Assembly (NCBI RefSeq): GCF_024623725.1
Contig: NZ_JANKHG010000014.1
Location: 328,243-392,242 of the forward strand
Length of the DNA: 64,000 nucleotides
Reading direction: 5' to 3'
From: Limnobacter parvus
GTDB lineage: Bacteria > Pseudomonadota > Gammaproteobacteria > Burkholderiales > Burkholderiaceae_B
This document shows positions 1 to 9,365 of the stretch, one piece after another (position 1 is the first letter of the stretch; each line of letters starts with the position of its first letter). The notes under the pieces were generated by a model that saw only the letters and a program-made list of their open reading frames with translations, made no database searches and was not told where the DNA came from. Position numbers and translations under genes: made by a program.

Positions 1-32
1 CCGAGAATAAATTCTCGCTCGCACACCAATGA
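1..32 (+). CDS. 3' end of an upstream gene (partial)
   Basis: Reading from base 3 gives nine residues ending in a TGA at 30-32, which overlaps the ATG of maf at 29 in an ATGA arrangement. Such overlaps are very common in this window, so an upstream coding sequence coupled to maf is plausible. In Burkholderiales the gene before maf is often rlmH, but these residues do not show the usual RlmH C-terminus, so the identity is open. Confidence 0.35.
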   Translation, partial: ENKFSLAHQ

Positions 33-679
33 CAAAACCCCTTCGTCCTGAGCAAAGCGGCATGCCTACCCAAATTTGGCTTGCTTCCCGCAGCCCGCGC
101 CGGCTTGAATTGCTTCAAACCCTTGGTTTACAAGTGCGCGTGTTTCTGGCACAGAACAGCCCAGAGGCCGAAGCGCTGGAAGCCCCCTTTGAAAACGAAG
201 ACCCCTTGCTGTACGTACAACGCGTCACCCAGCTGAAACTGAATGCGGCACTAGCAGCCATGCGTATGCAACAATTAAGTGGACTGGTGCTGGCTGCTGA
301 CACCACGGTGGCCCTGAACGGCACCATTCTCGGCAAACCCCAAAACGATGCGGAAGCATTTCAAATGCTGCGCAGCTTGTCCAATACCACCCACCAGGTG
401 CACACCGCTGTGGCAGGTGCGTGGTTGAATGCCATTGGCCGCAACACAGCCAGTAAAAACACTGTACAAACTTCCCATGTGGAATTTGCAACGCTCCCGG
501 AAACTTTCATCCATGCCTACATTGCCAGCGGCGAACCTTTCGACAAAGCGGGTGCTTACGGCATTCAAGGTATCGCGGGGCAATACGTTCGTCACATTTC
601 AGGCAGTCATTCTGGCATCATGGGTTTACCACTGTTTGAAACCAGCGAATTGATGCGCCATATCCAAACAGCGGCCTAA
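29..679 (+). CDS. maf: Maf-family nucleotide pyrophosphatase
   Basis: Maf/YhdE-type pyrophosphatase that hydrolyses non-canonical or modified nucleoside triphosphates in the cytoplasm. The family opening ASRSPRR is at residues 19-25, an ADTTV motif with the catalytic Asp follows near residue 90, and DKAGAYGIQG lies near residue 170. The ATG at 29 overlaps a preceding stop (ATGA), which favours it, but family alignment would also fit the in-frame ATG at 62 (protein opening MPTQIWLAS). It lies 50 bp upstream of rng, a pairing common in Burkholderiales. Confidence 0.9.
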   Translation: MTKPLRPEQSGMPTQIWLASRSPRRLELLQTLGLQVRVFLAQNSPEAEALEAPFENEDPLLYVQRVTQLKLNAALAAMRMQQLSGLVLAADTTVALNGTILGKPQNDAEAFQMLRSLSNTTHQVHTAVAGAWLNAIGRNTASKNTVQTSHVEFATLPETFIHAYIASGEPFDKAGAYGIQGIAGQYVRHISGSHSGIMGLPLFETSELMRHIQTAA

Positions 680-729
680 GTAATAAGTAAGCTGCGACAA
701 GAATCGATTAATACCCAAAGAAGCAACAG

Positions 730-2208
730 ATGATCAACGAACAAATACTGGTGAATGTGACACCGCAGGAAACGCGCGTGGCCGTTGTTCACCATGGTGC
801 TGTGCAAGAACTACATATCGAGCGCACGTCGACCCGCGGTATTGTGGGCAATGTGTACCTGGGCAAAGTGGTGCGTGTGCTGCCCGGCATGCAATCTGCG
901 TTTGTCGACATTGGGCTGGAACGCGCTGCATTTTTGCATGTGGCCGACCTGTGGGAACACCGCACCTACAACCACCACCAATCGAAACAGAATGGCAACC
1001 CGCCGCCCGCCATCGAAAAAATGGTGTTTGAAGGGCAAACCATCATTGTGCAGGTGAGTAAAGACCCCTTGGGCACCAAGGGCGCGCGGCTAACCACGCA
1101 AATTAGTCTGGCAGGCCGCATGCTGGTGCACCTGCCACAAGACCCACACATTGGGGTTTCACAGCGCATTGAAAACGAAGGCGAGCGCGAAGAATTGCGC
1201 GCCAAGCTGACCCGTTTGCTGCCTGAAAACACCGGTGGCTTTATTATTCGCACCCACGCCGAAGAAGCGAACGATGACGAACTGACTGCCGATGTGAATT
1301 ACCTGCGCACTCGCTGGCGCGAGATGCTGGAGCTGACCCGCAGCAAACCGGCCCCCAGCCTGATTTATGAAGACCTGACCATGGCGCAACGCGTGGTACG
1401 CGATTTGGTCAGCACAGAAACGCAAGCGATTTTAATCGACTCCAAAGAGACCTTAAAAAACCTGCTGACCTTTGCTGAAACCTACGCACACGAAACCAAA
1501 GACCGTTTGCAACTGCACCAAGGCGAACGCCCGCTGTTCGAGCTTTACAACATTGAAGACGAGCTTCAGAAAGCCTTGGGCCGTCGGGTTGATTTGAAAT
1601 CGGGTGGTTACGTGATTATTGATCAAACCGAGGCGCTGACCACCATCGATGTAAACACTGGCGGCTACATCGGTGCGCGCAATTTTGAGGAAACAATATT
1701 CAAAACCAACCTGGAGGCTGCGCACAGCATTGCCCGCCAACTGCGCCTGCGCAACCTGGGTGGAATCATTGTGATCGACTTCATCGACATGAGCACCGAA
1801 GAACACAAGAAAGCTGTGCTGGCTGAACTGCAAAAGGCCCTGGACCGTGACCGTGCCCGCACCAGCGTTACCGAATTTTCCGCGCTTGGCTTGGTAGAAA
1901 TGACCCGCAAGCGCACACGCGAAAGCCTTGCGCATTTGTTGTGTGAACCTTGCCCAAGTTGCCAAGGCAAAGGGCAGGTAAAAACTGCACAAACCGTGGC
2001 CTATGAAATAATGCGGGAAATTGTGCGGGAAAGCCGCCAGTTCAACCCCAAAGAATTCCGCATTCTAGCCAGCCCAGCCGTGATCGACCTGTTTCTGGAA
2101 GAAGAAGCACAGCACTTGGGGATGCTGGAAGAATTCGTGGGCAAGCCAATTACCCTGCAAGTCGATAATTTGTTTGTGCAAGAACACTACGACATTATTT
2201 TGACCTGA
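730..2208 (+). CDS. rng: Ribonuclease G
   Basis: RNase E/G family endoribonuclease that matures the 5' end of 16S rRNA and decays mRNAs. An S1-type RNA-binding domain lies at about residues 36-125. The catalytic magnesium site is recognisable as DVNTGG (307-312) and the Asp pair in VIDFIDM (350 and 353). The zinc-link cysteines are in CEPCPSCQGKG (406-416). At 492 aa it has RNase G length and lacks the long C-terminal degradosome scaffold of RNase E. It follows maf on the same strand, and bioF starts 6 bp after its stop, so the biotin genes may be cotranscribed with it. Confidence 0.96.
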   Translation: MINEQILVNVTPQETRVAVVHHGAVQELHIERTSTRGIVGNVYLGKVVRVLPGMQSAFVDIGLERAAFLHVADLWEHRTYNHHQSKQNGNPPPAIEKMVFEGQTIIVQVSKDPLGTKGARLTTQISLAGRMLVHLPQDPHIGVSQRIENEGEREELRAKLTRLLPENTGGFIIRTHAEEANDDELTADVNYLRTRWREMLELTRSKPAPSLIYEDLTMAQRVVRDLVSTETQAILIDSKETLKNLLTFAETYAHETKDRLQLHQGERPLFELYNIEDELQKALGRRVDLKSGGYVIIDQTEALTTIDVNTGGYIGARNFEETIFKTNLEAAHSIARQLRLRNLGGIIVIDFIDMSTEEHKKAVLAELQKALDRDRARTSVTEFSALGLVEMTRKRTRESLAHLLCEPCPSCQGKGQVKTAQTVAYEIMREIVRESRQFNPKEFRILASPAVIDLFLEEEAQHLGMLEEFVGKPITLQVDNLFVQEHYDIILT

Positions 2209-2214
2209 ACAGCC

Positions 2215-3405
2215 ATGTACCTTAGCGATGCCAGCCAACAGCGCCTTGATCTTCTGGCCGAACAAAGCCTGAAGCGGGTGTTGTTGCCCTGCCCTTTGGA
2301 CCAACGCCAATTCGACTTTTCCAGCAACGATTATTTGTGCTTAAGCCAGCGCAGCGACATTGTTGAAGCAGGCCATGCCTGTGCAAAACAATATGGCGCA
2401 GGGGCCACAGGTTCGCGTTTGTTGTCGGGCAACCTGGACTGTTTTGAAGCACTGGAAGCACAAGTTGCACAATTTAAAAATGCACAAGCCGCATTGGTAT
2501 TTTCAAGCGGCTACCAAGCCAACGCCAGCGGACTGGCCGCACTATTGGACAAAAGCCTGTGGAGTGGCGTGGTTGGTGGCACTGAGCCCCTGGTGTTCAC
2601 CGACCGTTTGAACCACGCCAGCCTGCACCACGCTTGCCAACTGGCGGGGGTGAAGCAAATTCGATTTCGTCACAACGACATGGCGCACTTGGCTGAATTG
2701 CTGAGTAAACATATTGAATCCAGACAGCCAAAAATCATTGCCACAGAAACCGTATTCGGCATGGAAGGCGATTTGCTGCCGATTGAACTACTGGCTGAAA
2801 CTGCCCTTCAACACCAAGCAGTGGTGTACCTGGACGAAGCCCACGCCACCGGTGTGTGGGGCCCCCAAGGTAGAGGCTTGGGCGCAATACAACACCCGGC
2901 AATCGATGCACTGAAAGCATTGGGGCACTGGGTGGTCATGGGCACCTTCAGCAAAGCGGTGGGCGTTAGCGGAGCCTACATTGCGTGCAGTGAAATATTC
3001 AAACAGTACTTGGTGAACCGCTGTACGGGCTTTGTGTATTCCACCGCGCCCTCGCCTTTTGTGATCGGTGCAGTGGCCAAAGCTTTGGAAATTATTCCGG
3101 ACTTGAATACCGAGCGTGCTGCCCTGCACACTGCCGCCGAACAACTGCGCGCGCAAGTGCATGAACTGGGGTTCGATACAGGCCTATCAAACACCCACAT
3201 TGTGCCGCTGGTGGTGGGCAGCAACACCGCCTGCCTTGAACTGAAAAGCCACTTGCAGCAAGCAGGCATTCGTACATCGGCCGTGCGGCCACCCACTGTG
3301 CCGCCCAATGCGGCGCGAGTTCGCTTGGCACTGAACACGGGCCACAGCGCGAAAGTGTATGCACAATTGCTGCAAGCCTTGGCCAATTGGAAAGTAGCCG
3401 CATGA
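2215..3405 (+). CDS. bioF: 8-amino-7-oxononanoate synthase
   Basis: PLP enzyme that condenses pimeloyl-ACP with L-alanine, the first step in building the biotin rings. The fold-type I signature is clear: DEAHATG (207-213) contacts PLP, and the Schiff-base lysine is K247 in GTFSKAVG. The length of 396 aa is normal. It opens a compact biotin operon and its TGA overlaps the ATG of the next gene (ATGA, 3402-3405), indicating translational coupling to the bioH-like esterase. Confidence 0.96.
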   Translation: MYLSDASQQRLDLLAEQSLKRVLLPCPLDQRQFDFSSNDYLCLSQRSDIVEAGHACAKQYGAGATGSRLLSGNLDCFEALEAQVAQFKNAQAALVFSSGYQANASGLAALLDKSLWSGVVGGTEPLVFTDRLNHASLHHACQLAGVKQIRFRHNDMAHLAELLSKHIESRQPKIIATETVFGMEGDLLPIELLAETALQHQAVVYLDEAHATGVWGPQGRGLGAIQHPAIDALKALGHWVVMGTFSKAVGVSGAYIACSEIFKQYLVNRCTGFVYSTAPSPFVIGAVAKALEIIPDLNTERAALHTAAEQLRAQVHELGFDTGLSNTHIVPLVVGSNTACLELKSHLQQAGIRTSAVRPPTVPPNAARVRLALNTGHSAKVYAQLLQALANWKVAA

Positions 3406-4157
3406 AACAGCCTGAAATTACTCAAGTGCTGCTAATGGCCCACGGCTGGGGTTACAACCACCGGTTTTTTGATGCTTTTCTGAACACCCTGCCCTTGCAA
3501 CTGCGAAACACAACGCTGTTTGTTTGCCTTGAAGCAGGCTATTTTCCCGACCAAGGCAAGGCTGGCCTGATGATTCAAACCGAAGGCAAATGGCTTCACC
3601 ACCCTGCTGAAGCACTGCACAGCTTGGTACTTGCCCATGCCGAGGTGCCCTGGCTGGGTTTGGGGCATTCGCTGGGGTTGTCGAAGTTATTGGACTTTTC
3701 GGTGCGCTGGCACAGCCTGTTCAGCTTGCACGGATTCACACACTTCACTAGCAGTCCAGATCAACCTGAAGGCACATCACCCCGTGTTCTGGCCCGAATG
3801 ATCCAGAAAGCAGAACAGAACATGGCCGAGGTACTTGCCGATTTCCACTTGCGCTGCGGGCACAGCGCGCCTTGGGCAAAGCTTGATGAACCCACCTTGC
3901 TTGCAGACTTGCGCAGCCTGCAAACCATGAATACGGCGATGGCACTTCAAAAAGCCCTTGAACATGGCGCAGATTTTCATGGCTGGGCCAGCGAAGCGGA
4001 CCACATTGTGCCGCTGCAACTGGCGCAAGCCTGCTTCAGCACGGCGCTGGGCAATCAAAGCCGCGCCTTGTACCAGCTGCAGTCAAACCACGCCGAGTTT
4101 GCAAGTGCCCCTGCGCGTTATACTGACACCTTGTTGCCTTTGCTAAGCCAGCACTAA
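3402..4157 (+). CDS. bioH: BioH-like pimeloyl-ACP methyl ester esterase (divergent)
   Basis: Alpha/beta hydrolase placed between bioF and bioC, where the esterase that removes the methyl group of pimeloyl-ACP methyl ester is expected. Features shared with BioH are HGWG (14-17, oxyanion region), the nucleophile elbow GHSLG with Ser90, an LQTMNTA stretch matching LQTMGTE of E. coli BioH, Asp200 in ADHIVP and His230 in SNHAEF. Overall similarity is low, so it could be one of the BioH substitutes rather than an orthologue. The start at 3402 is set by the ATGA overlap with bioF. 251 aa. Confidence 0.75.
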   Translation: MKQPEITQVLLMAHGWGYNHRFFDAFLNTLPLQLRNTTLFVCLEAGYFPDQGKAGLMIQTEGKWLHHPAEALHSLVLAHAEVPWLGLGHSLGLSKLLDFSVRWHSLFSLHGFTHFTSSPDQPEGTSPRVLARMIQKAEQNMAEVLADFHLRCGHSAPWAKLDEPTLLADLRSLQTMNTAMALQKALEHGADFHGWASEADHIVPLQLAQACFSTALGNQSRALYQLQSNHAEFASAPARYTDTLLPLLSQH

Positions 4158-4175
4158 CACCCACACTGCTTTCAA

Positions 4176-4976
4176 ATGACTGAACCCGTTGTGCCGCGTA
4201 AATCGAACATTGCATGGACCGCATCGAAACGATTTTCCGATGCTGCGCGCGATTACGACCACCATGCCCGCGTACAAAAGCATTCAGCCCAGCACCTGTG
4301 CCAATGGCTTGAGCAAATGTTACCTGCCCCTTTCGAACCCAAGGCTTGCGTGGATGTAGGCAGCGGAACCGGATTTTTGTCTGAGTACTTGTTGAACAAA
4401 TTTCCGAAAAGCGCAGTTCATGCCGTGGATTTGGCGCAAGGTATGCTGACTGAACTCAAGCGCAAATACCCCACAGAGCGTTTGCACACCCATTTAATCA
4501 ATGGCGAGGAACTGGCAGTTGAACACCTGTGGATTCCGAATCATTCCCTGTTAATTTCCGGCATGTGCGCCCAGTGGTTCAGCAACCTTGAAGAAGCCAT
4601 TCGCAGATGGCTTTCGGTGTCCAACACCGTGGCGTTCAGCGTGCTGCTGGATGGTTCGTTTCAGGCGTGGGAAACCGCGCACGAAGACACCGACCAAAAA
4701 AGCGGTTTGCGCCAATTGCCCAGCCACGAAGATTTGCAAGACATCATGCACACGCTGGTGGCCGAGGGCATTGCCGCCAACACCGCCCACCACACCAAAG
4801 ATTTTCTGGACCACCACCCTGATGGTCTTTCATTTGCGCGCAGCCTGCGTGCAATCGGTGCAGACCAGCCCCGCGTAAACCACACCCCAGTGAATTTGCG
4901 CAAAGTACTTTCAGCGCTGGGTGAAGGTTGCACCATGAACTACCACATCGGTTTTTACTACCTGGAACGGCCGTGA
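4176..4976 (+). CDS. bioC: Malonyl-ACP O-methyltransferase
   Basis: SAM-dependent methyltransferase that methylates malonyl-ACP so the fatty-acid cycle can build the pimelate chain for biotin. The SAM-binding motif I is DVGSGTG (60-66), preceded by the family N-terminus with SKRFSDAARDYDHHARVQ (18-35). 266 aa, slightly longer than E. coli BioC. It lies 18 bp after the bioH-like gene, and its TGA overlaps the GTG start of bioD (GTGA, 4973-4976). Confidence 0.93.
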   Translation: MTEPVVPRKSNIAWTASKRFSDAARDYDHHARVQKHSAQHLCQWLEQMLPAPFEPKACVDVGSGTGFLSEYLLNKFPKSAVHAVDLAQGMLTELKRKYPTERLHTHLINGEELAVEHLWIPNHSLLISGMCAQWFSNLEEAIRRWLSVSNTVAFSVLLDGSFQAWETAHEDTDQKSGLRQLPSHEDLQDIMHTLVAEGIAANTAHHTKDFLDHHPDGLSFARSLRAIGADQPRVNHTPVNLRKVLSALGEGCTMNYHIGFYYLERP

Positions 4977-5602
4977 AACACGTGTTTATTACGGGAACCG
5001 ACACCGGCATTGGAAAAACAATCACCAGTGCCTGGCTGTGCAAACACTGGCAGGCCGATTACTGGAAGCCGGTGCAAAGCGGGCTTGACGGCGGCACAGA
5101 CAGCCAACAGGTTGCGTACCTGAGCGGCGCATTGGTTCACCCGGAAACCCATTGTTTAAGCAAGCCCTTGTCGCCGCACCAAGCCGCTGACATCGATGGC
5201 ATTAAAATTCAGCTCAGCGATTTTGCGTTGCCACAGGCCCAGCGCTTGGTGGTGGAAGGCGCTGGCGGCTGCATGGTGCCGCTGAACTGGCGTGACACCA
5301 TGCTCGACCTGATGAAACACTTGGGCAGTTGCGCCCTGCTGGTGGCCCGCAGCGGCCTTGGTACCATTAACCACACTTGCTTGTCGCTACAGGCGTTGAA
5401 AGCCGCTGGCGTGCCTGTGTTGGGCGTGGTGATGGTCGGCGAACAAGGCCGGTTGAGCAATGCCGCCAACCGCGAAGCCATTGAACATTTTGGCGAGGTG
5501 CCTGTATTGGCTGAACTGCCTTTGTTCAGTGACACAAGCCCGAAAGCGCTAGCCGAGTTCAGCATGCCAGAACGCATGGTACGTGCACTTGAAAGCCTGT
5601 AA
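4973..5602 (+). CDS. bioD: Dethiobiotin synthetase
   Basis: ATP-dependent carboxylase that closes the ureido ring of dethiobiotin. The P-loop GTDTGIGKT is at residues 8-16 when the GTG at 4973 is taken as start. That start overlaps the bioC stop and gives the standard family N-terminus VKHVFITGTDTG; an upstream ATG at 4928 would add 15 residues translated from the bioC tail and is rejected. The stretch VVEGAGGCMVPLN is the conserved substrate loop. 209 aa, normal length. Confidence 0.94.
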   Translation: MKHVFITGTDTGIGKTITSAWLCKHWQADYWKPVQSGLDGGTDSQQVAYLSGALVHPETHCLSKPLSPHQAADIDGIKIQLSDFALPQAQRLVVEGAGGCMVPLNWRDTMLDLMKHLGSCALLVARSGLGTINHTCLSLQALKAAGVPVLGVVMVGEQGRLSNAANREAIEHFGEVPVLAELPLFSDTSPKALAEFSMPERMVRALESL

Positions 5603-5611
5603 CGCAGCACT

Positions 5612-6961
5612 GTGATGAAACAACTTACCCACACCGAACTGCTAGAACTGGACGCCCAATATTGCTGGCATCCGTTCACACAAATGCAAACAGCCGCACC
5701 GCCCCTTGCCGTGGTGCGCGGAGAAAATGAATTTTTGTTTGATGCACTGGGCAACAAATATTTCGACGCTGTTTCAAGCTGGTGGGTGAACATTCATGGG
5801 CACAGCAACCCGGTCATTGCGCAGGCCATTGCCAAGCAAGCCACCGAACTTGAACATGTGATGTTTGCCGGTGTTACCCACCCAACCGCCGCGCTGCTGG
5901 CTGAAAAGCTGATTCAGCACGCACCTGCCCCCATGGCCAAGGTGTTCTACTCCGACAACGGGTCGACTGCCATTGAAGTGGCCCTGAAAATGGCTTTTCA
6001 GTATTGGCAGAACAAAGGGGCAAGCGATAAAAAACGAATTGTTGCGTTAGAAGGCGGCTACCACGGCGACACCTTCGGGGCCATGGCAACAGGCAAGTCC
6101 AGCGGCTTTTATGACCCGTTTGCCTCGTGGCTGTTTTCAGTTGATTTCATTCCCACCGGGGGGTGTGCCTGCACCGAAGACGACGCCCTGGCCGCGCTAG
6201 ACCAGCTGTTGGCGCACAGTGCCAGTGAAATTGCAGCCCTGGTGATTGAGCCGCTGATTCAGGGCGCCCGCGGCATGCGCTTCATGCGCCCAGCCCATGT
6301 GGCGGAATTGTGCAAGCGCTGTGAAGCCGCAGGCGTGCTGGTGATATTCGATGAAGTGTTCACAGGCTTTGGCCGCACCGGCACCCTGTTTGCCGCCGAG
6401 CAGGTGGCCCAATTTGGCGGGCAAGCCGACATCATTTGTATTTCCAAGGGCCTGACCGGCGGCTTCATGCCCATGGCAGCCACCCTGACCAGCCAGCCTG
6501 TGTTCGATGCGTTCTTGAGTGATCAAGTAAGCCACGCCCTGCTGCACGGCCATTCCTACACCGCCAACCCACTGGGTTGCGCAGCCGCCCTGGCCAGCCT
6601 GGCTTTATTTGATGAAGAAAGCACCTGGGCAAATATTCAGCGCATTGAAGCCACCCACCAACGCTGGCTACCCACCCTAGCGTGCCACCCCCGGATTGAA
6701 AACCCGCGGGTATGCGGCACCGTGGCGGCCTTTGAGCTAAAATCCAGTCACAGTCAGTATGGTTCTAGCGCAAGCCAATGGATACGCCAAACGTTTCTTG
6801 AACTGGGCATTGTGGTTCGCCCCCTGGGCAACACCGTGTATTGGGTGCCACCCTATTGCACCGCGCCCGAAACACTTGAAAACGCCTACCAAACACTGAT
6901 GCATGTATTACAACGCTGGGGCAGCATGAATGCACCCAGCCCCGGAAGCGAATTGTTCTGA
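5612..6961 (+). CDS. bioA: Adenosylmethionine-8-amino-7-oxononanoate aminotransferase
   Basis: PLP class III aminotransferase that converts KAPA to DAPA using SAM as amino donor. Typical motifs are WHPFTQM near the N-terminus, SSWWVNIHGH, YSDNGSTAIEVALKMA, the Asp in IFDEVFTGFGRTG, and the PLP lysine in CISKGLTGGFMP. 449 aa. Two starts are adjacent, GTG at 5612 and ATG at 5615, and they cannot be separated here. It follows bioD by 9 bp. Confidence 0.96.
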   Translation: MMKQLTHTELLELDAQYCWHPFTQMQTAAPPLAVVRGENEFLFDALGNKYFDAVSSWWVNIHGHSNPVIAQAIAKQATELEHVMFAGVTHPTAALLAEKLIQHAPAPMAKVFYSDNGSTAIEVALKMAFQYWQNKGASDKKRIVALEGGYHGDTFGAMATGKSSGFYDPFASWLFSVDFIPTGGCACTEDDALAALDQLLAHSASEIAALVIEPLIQGARGMRFMRPAHVAELCKRCEAAGVLVIFDEVFTGFGRTGTLFAAEQVAQFGGQADIICISKGLTGGFMPMAATLTSQPVFDAFLSDQVSHALLHGHSYTANPLGCAAALASLALFDEESTWANIQRIEATHQRWLPTLACHPRIENPRVCGTVAAFELKSSHSQYGSSASQWIRQTFLELGIVVRPLGNTVYWVPPYCTAPETLENAYQTLMHVLQRWGSMNAPSPGSELF

Positions 6962-6970
6962 AGGAAGCAC

Positions 6971-7966
6971 ATGGAAAGCCAAATTACCTGGGTTGAAAAC
7001 AAAAAAGCAGCCCCACCCGCCGACAACACGCAACGCTGGAGCATCGAGGCCATTGAAGCCCTGTTCGCCTTGCCGTTCAACGATCTGCTGTTCAAAGCCC
7101 AACAAGTGCACCGCGAACACTTCGATGCCAACACCGTGCAGCTTTCAACCTTGCTGTCGATTAAAACTGGCGGCTGCCCTGAAGATTGCGGCTACTGCCC
7201 GCAATCTGCCAAGTACAACACTGGCGTTGAAGCTGAAAAACTGATGCCCATTGATGAAGTATTGAAAGCCGCCCAAGCCGCCAAAGACAAAGGCGCAACT
7301 CGCTTTTGCATGGGTGCCGCCTGGCGCAGCCCGAAAGACCACCAGGTTGAAGCCGTGGGTGAAATGGTTGCCGCGGTAAAAGCCATGGGCCTAGAAACCT
7401 GCGTAACCCTGGGCATGTTGAAAGAAAGCCAAGCCAAGCAGTTGCAAGAAGCTGGGCTGGACTACTACAACCACAACCTGGACACCTCGCCCGACTTTTA
7501 CGGCGATATTATTAGCACCCGCACCTACCAAGACCGTTTGGACACACTAGAACATGTTCGCGACGCCGGCGTCAAAGTGTGCTGCGGCGGTATTGTGGGC
7601 TTGGGTGAAACCGTAAGCCAACGGGCAGGCTTGATCGCCCAGCTGGCCAACATGGCCGAGCCACCAGAAAGTGTGCCTATTAACAATTTGGTGAAGGTAG
7701 AAGGCACGCCACTTGCCGAAAACGAAGAAATTGACCCACTCGATTTCGTGCGCACCATCGCAGTTGCGCGAATCACCATGCCCCGAAGTTTTGTGCGTTT
7801 GTCCGCAGGCCGTGAAGACATGAACGAGAGCACGCAAGCGCTTTGTTTCCTTGCGGGTGCCAACTCCATTTTCTACGGCGAAAAACTGTTGGTAACAGAC
7901 AACCCGGAACTGGAACGAGACACCAAGCTGTTTGAAAAACTGGGTTTAAAGCGACTTCAGAATTAA
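6971..7966 (+). CDS. bioB: Biotin synthase
   Basis: Radical-SAM enzyme that inserts sulfur into dethiobiotin. The [4Fe-4S] motif CPEDCGYC has cysteines 69, 73 and 76; the remaining family blocks are present, including YNHNLDTSP, the Cys pair in [11 protein letters not shown], and the Arg-containing [10 protein letters not shown] that binds the [2Fe-2S] cluster. 331 aa with a normal C-terminus. A GGAAG ribosome-binding site lies just upstream. It ends the biotin operon. Confidence 0.97.
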   Translation: MESQITWVENKKAAPPADNTQRWSIEAIEALFALPFNDLLFKAQQVHREHFDANTVQLSTLLSIKTGGCPEDCGYCPQSAKYNTGVEAEKLMPIDEVLKAAQAAKDKGATRFCMGAAWRSPKDHQVEAVGEMVAAVKAMGLETCVTLGMLKESQAKQLQEAGLDYYNHNLDTSPDFYGDIISTRTYQDRLDTLEHVRDAGVKVCCGGIVGLGETVSQRAGLIAQLANMAEPPESVPINNLVKVEGTPLAENEEIDPLDFVRTIAVARITMPRSFVRLSAGREDMNESTQALCFLAGANSIFYGEKLLVTDNPELERDTKLFEKLGLKRLQN

Positions 7967-8052
7967 GCCCTGAAACCTATTGTTTTTAATCAAAAAATTG
8001 CTTTAAACGGTCATTGGAAACATAAGAATAACTGATTCAAATCAACAGTTTA

Positions 8053-8071
8053 AAGGGGATATTTACCCCTT
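8053..8071 (+). terminator. Possible terminator after bioB
   Basis: AAGGGG (8053-8058) and CCCCTT (8066-8071) form a 6-bp stem with a 7-nt loop, 86 bp after the bioB stop. The following bases are only weakly T-rich, so this is a modest candidate for the 3' end of the biotin operon. Confidence 0.3.
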
Positions 8072-8080
8072 GCTTGTGCT

Positions 8081-8108
8081 TTGTACAGTCCGGGTTTACG
8101 CGCATAAT
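8081..8108 (+). promoter_or_regulatory. Candidate sigma-70 promoter for the small secreted protein gene
   Basis: TTGTAC (8081-8086) and CATAAT (8103-8108) are separated by 16 bp and lie about 65 bp before the ATG at 8172. Spacing and -10 match are reasonable. Assigned by eye. Confidence 0.4.
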
Positions 8109-8171
8109 TAAGACCTTACATGCGGAACAGCTCAAAATGCTTGAATTGACGCTGTTGAAGGGACCAATAAC

Positions 8172-8561
8172 ATGAAAAATATACTGCTCTGCATATGCAT
8201 TGCCCTAATGCCAGCATTGGCAAGCGCCCAGGCTGGCGGCGTTACCCTGACACTTGACAGCCAAAGTCCCTTAAGCAAATGGGGCCGTTGGACCAGCGCT
8301 GAAAACGGCGGCCTAGGGTATGGATTCAAGCTTGGTCAAGACCGCAGCCGTGCGCCCGCAAGCGCCCAATGGGGCACCGGCGACTGGGTGTTCAAGTTAA
8401 GTCGTGATGCAGACAGCAAACGCCCCGATTTGTTTTTCGGTTTGAAAGTGTCAGAGAACCAACTGCAAACCACCTCGCTGGGTTGCATGAGCGACAGCGG
8501 AAGTGCCACACGTTACAGCAGCACACTGTGCGGTGTTCAACTGGACATGAACCTGCAATAA
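8172..8561 (+). CDS. Small exported protein of unknown function
   Basis: 129-residue protein with a Sec signal peptide: short basic start MKN, a hydrophobic stretch, and a likely cleavage after ALASAQA (residues 16-22). The mature part is about 107 aa, rich in Ser, Gly and aromatic residues, with two cysteines late in the chain (about 101 and 116) that could form a periplasmic disulphide. No family is recognised. A GAAGGGA ribosome-binding site lies about 8 bp before the ATG. It stands alone between the biotin operon and the envelope-glycan region. Confidence 0.75.
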   Translation: MKNILLCICIALMPALASAQAGGVTLTLDSQSPLSKWGRWTSAENGGLGYGFKLGQDRSRAPASAQWGTGDWVFKLSRDADSKRPDLFFGLKVSENQLQTTSLGCMSDSGSATRYSSTLCGVQLDMNLQ

Positions 8562-8576
8562 ACCAGCATATTCGTT

Positions 8577-9323
8577 CTATTTCTCGGCACGAACCACGAT
8601 GGTTCGGCCGAGCAGCATTTTCAATGAATTAACCTTCTCAACAAACTCCTCATTCGAGGAATCAATTGTTTTGTATTTTTTTCGCTCTTTGCCAGAAGCA
8701 AAATAGGTGGCCAACGCGATCAAAGGCCAAAAGACAATCAACTTGGGTATCGCCGAACGCTGTGCCTTGTCGAAATCGACCTTGATATTCTTGAATCCAC
8801 ATTCAGCCAAAGCATGCGCAAGATAGAAATAAGACACCGGTGTAATGTGCCCCACTGTTGAAAAGCGCTCCGCACGCCCCACAGGCAACGGACCAAACAA
8901 ATTCCAAAAACCGTATTTAAAAAAGCGCAAGCGTGACTGCAGGTTCAAAATATTTGGCGTACTGATCACAACAAGCCCGCCTGGCTTTAAGACCCGAGCA
9001 ATTTCTTTGATCAGTCGGTGATAATTCTCCAGGTGCTCGACCACTTCTGTACAGGTTACCAAATCAAATAAATTGTCACCATAAGGCAAAGAATCTTCAT
9101 TCAAGTTTGCGACTTGAACAGATTGATCTTTCAATTCCATCAAAGAATCAATGTAATCGCAGGCATAAGTTTGCGCAGAAGGGGCTTTTTCGCGGACCAA
9201 CGCAATTAAGGCACCGGAACCAGAACCAATATCGAGGCTTGTTGAAACCACCGGGTCATTTTCGAAGGCCAGCGTCGCGGCCTTGGTCAATATTTTGTCG
9301 GTACTTAAAGTTGCTGAATTCAT
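8577..9323 (-). CDS. Class I SAM-dependent methyltransferase
   Basis: 248-aa methyltransferase of the UbiE/methyltransf_11-like type. SAM motif I is LDIGSGSGALIAL near residues 31-43, the acidic strand-2 end is YACDYID, and the post-motif VTCTEVVEHLENYHRLIKEI resembles the EVIEH block common in small-molecule and glycan methyltransferases. The hydrophobic, basic stretch VFWPLIALATYFASGKERKK (about 198-217) could contact the membrane. Its substrate is unknown. The location among glycan genes suggests surface sugar or lipid modification (inference). Confidence 0.8.
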   Translation of the reverse strand: MNSATLSTDKILTKAATLAFENDPVVSTSLDIGSGSGALIALVREKAPSAQTYACDYIDSLMELKDQSVQVANLNEDSLPYGDNLFDLVTCTEVVEHLENYHRLIKEIARVLKPGGLVVISTPNILNLQSRLRFFKYGFWNLFGPLPVGRAERFSTVGHITPVSYFYLAHALAECGFKNIKVDFDKAQRSAIPKLIVFWPLIALATYFASGKERKKYKTIDSSNEEFVEKVNSLKMLLGRTIVVRAEK

Positions 9324-9365
9324 AGAATAATAATTGGATTTAAAATTTTTGAGAATTAAATAAGC

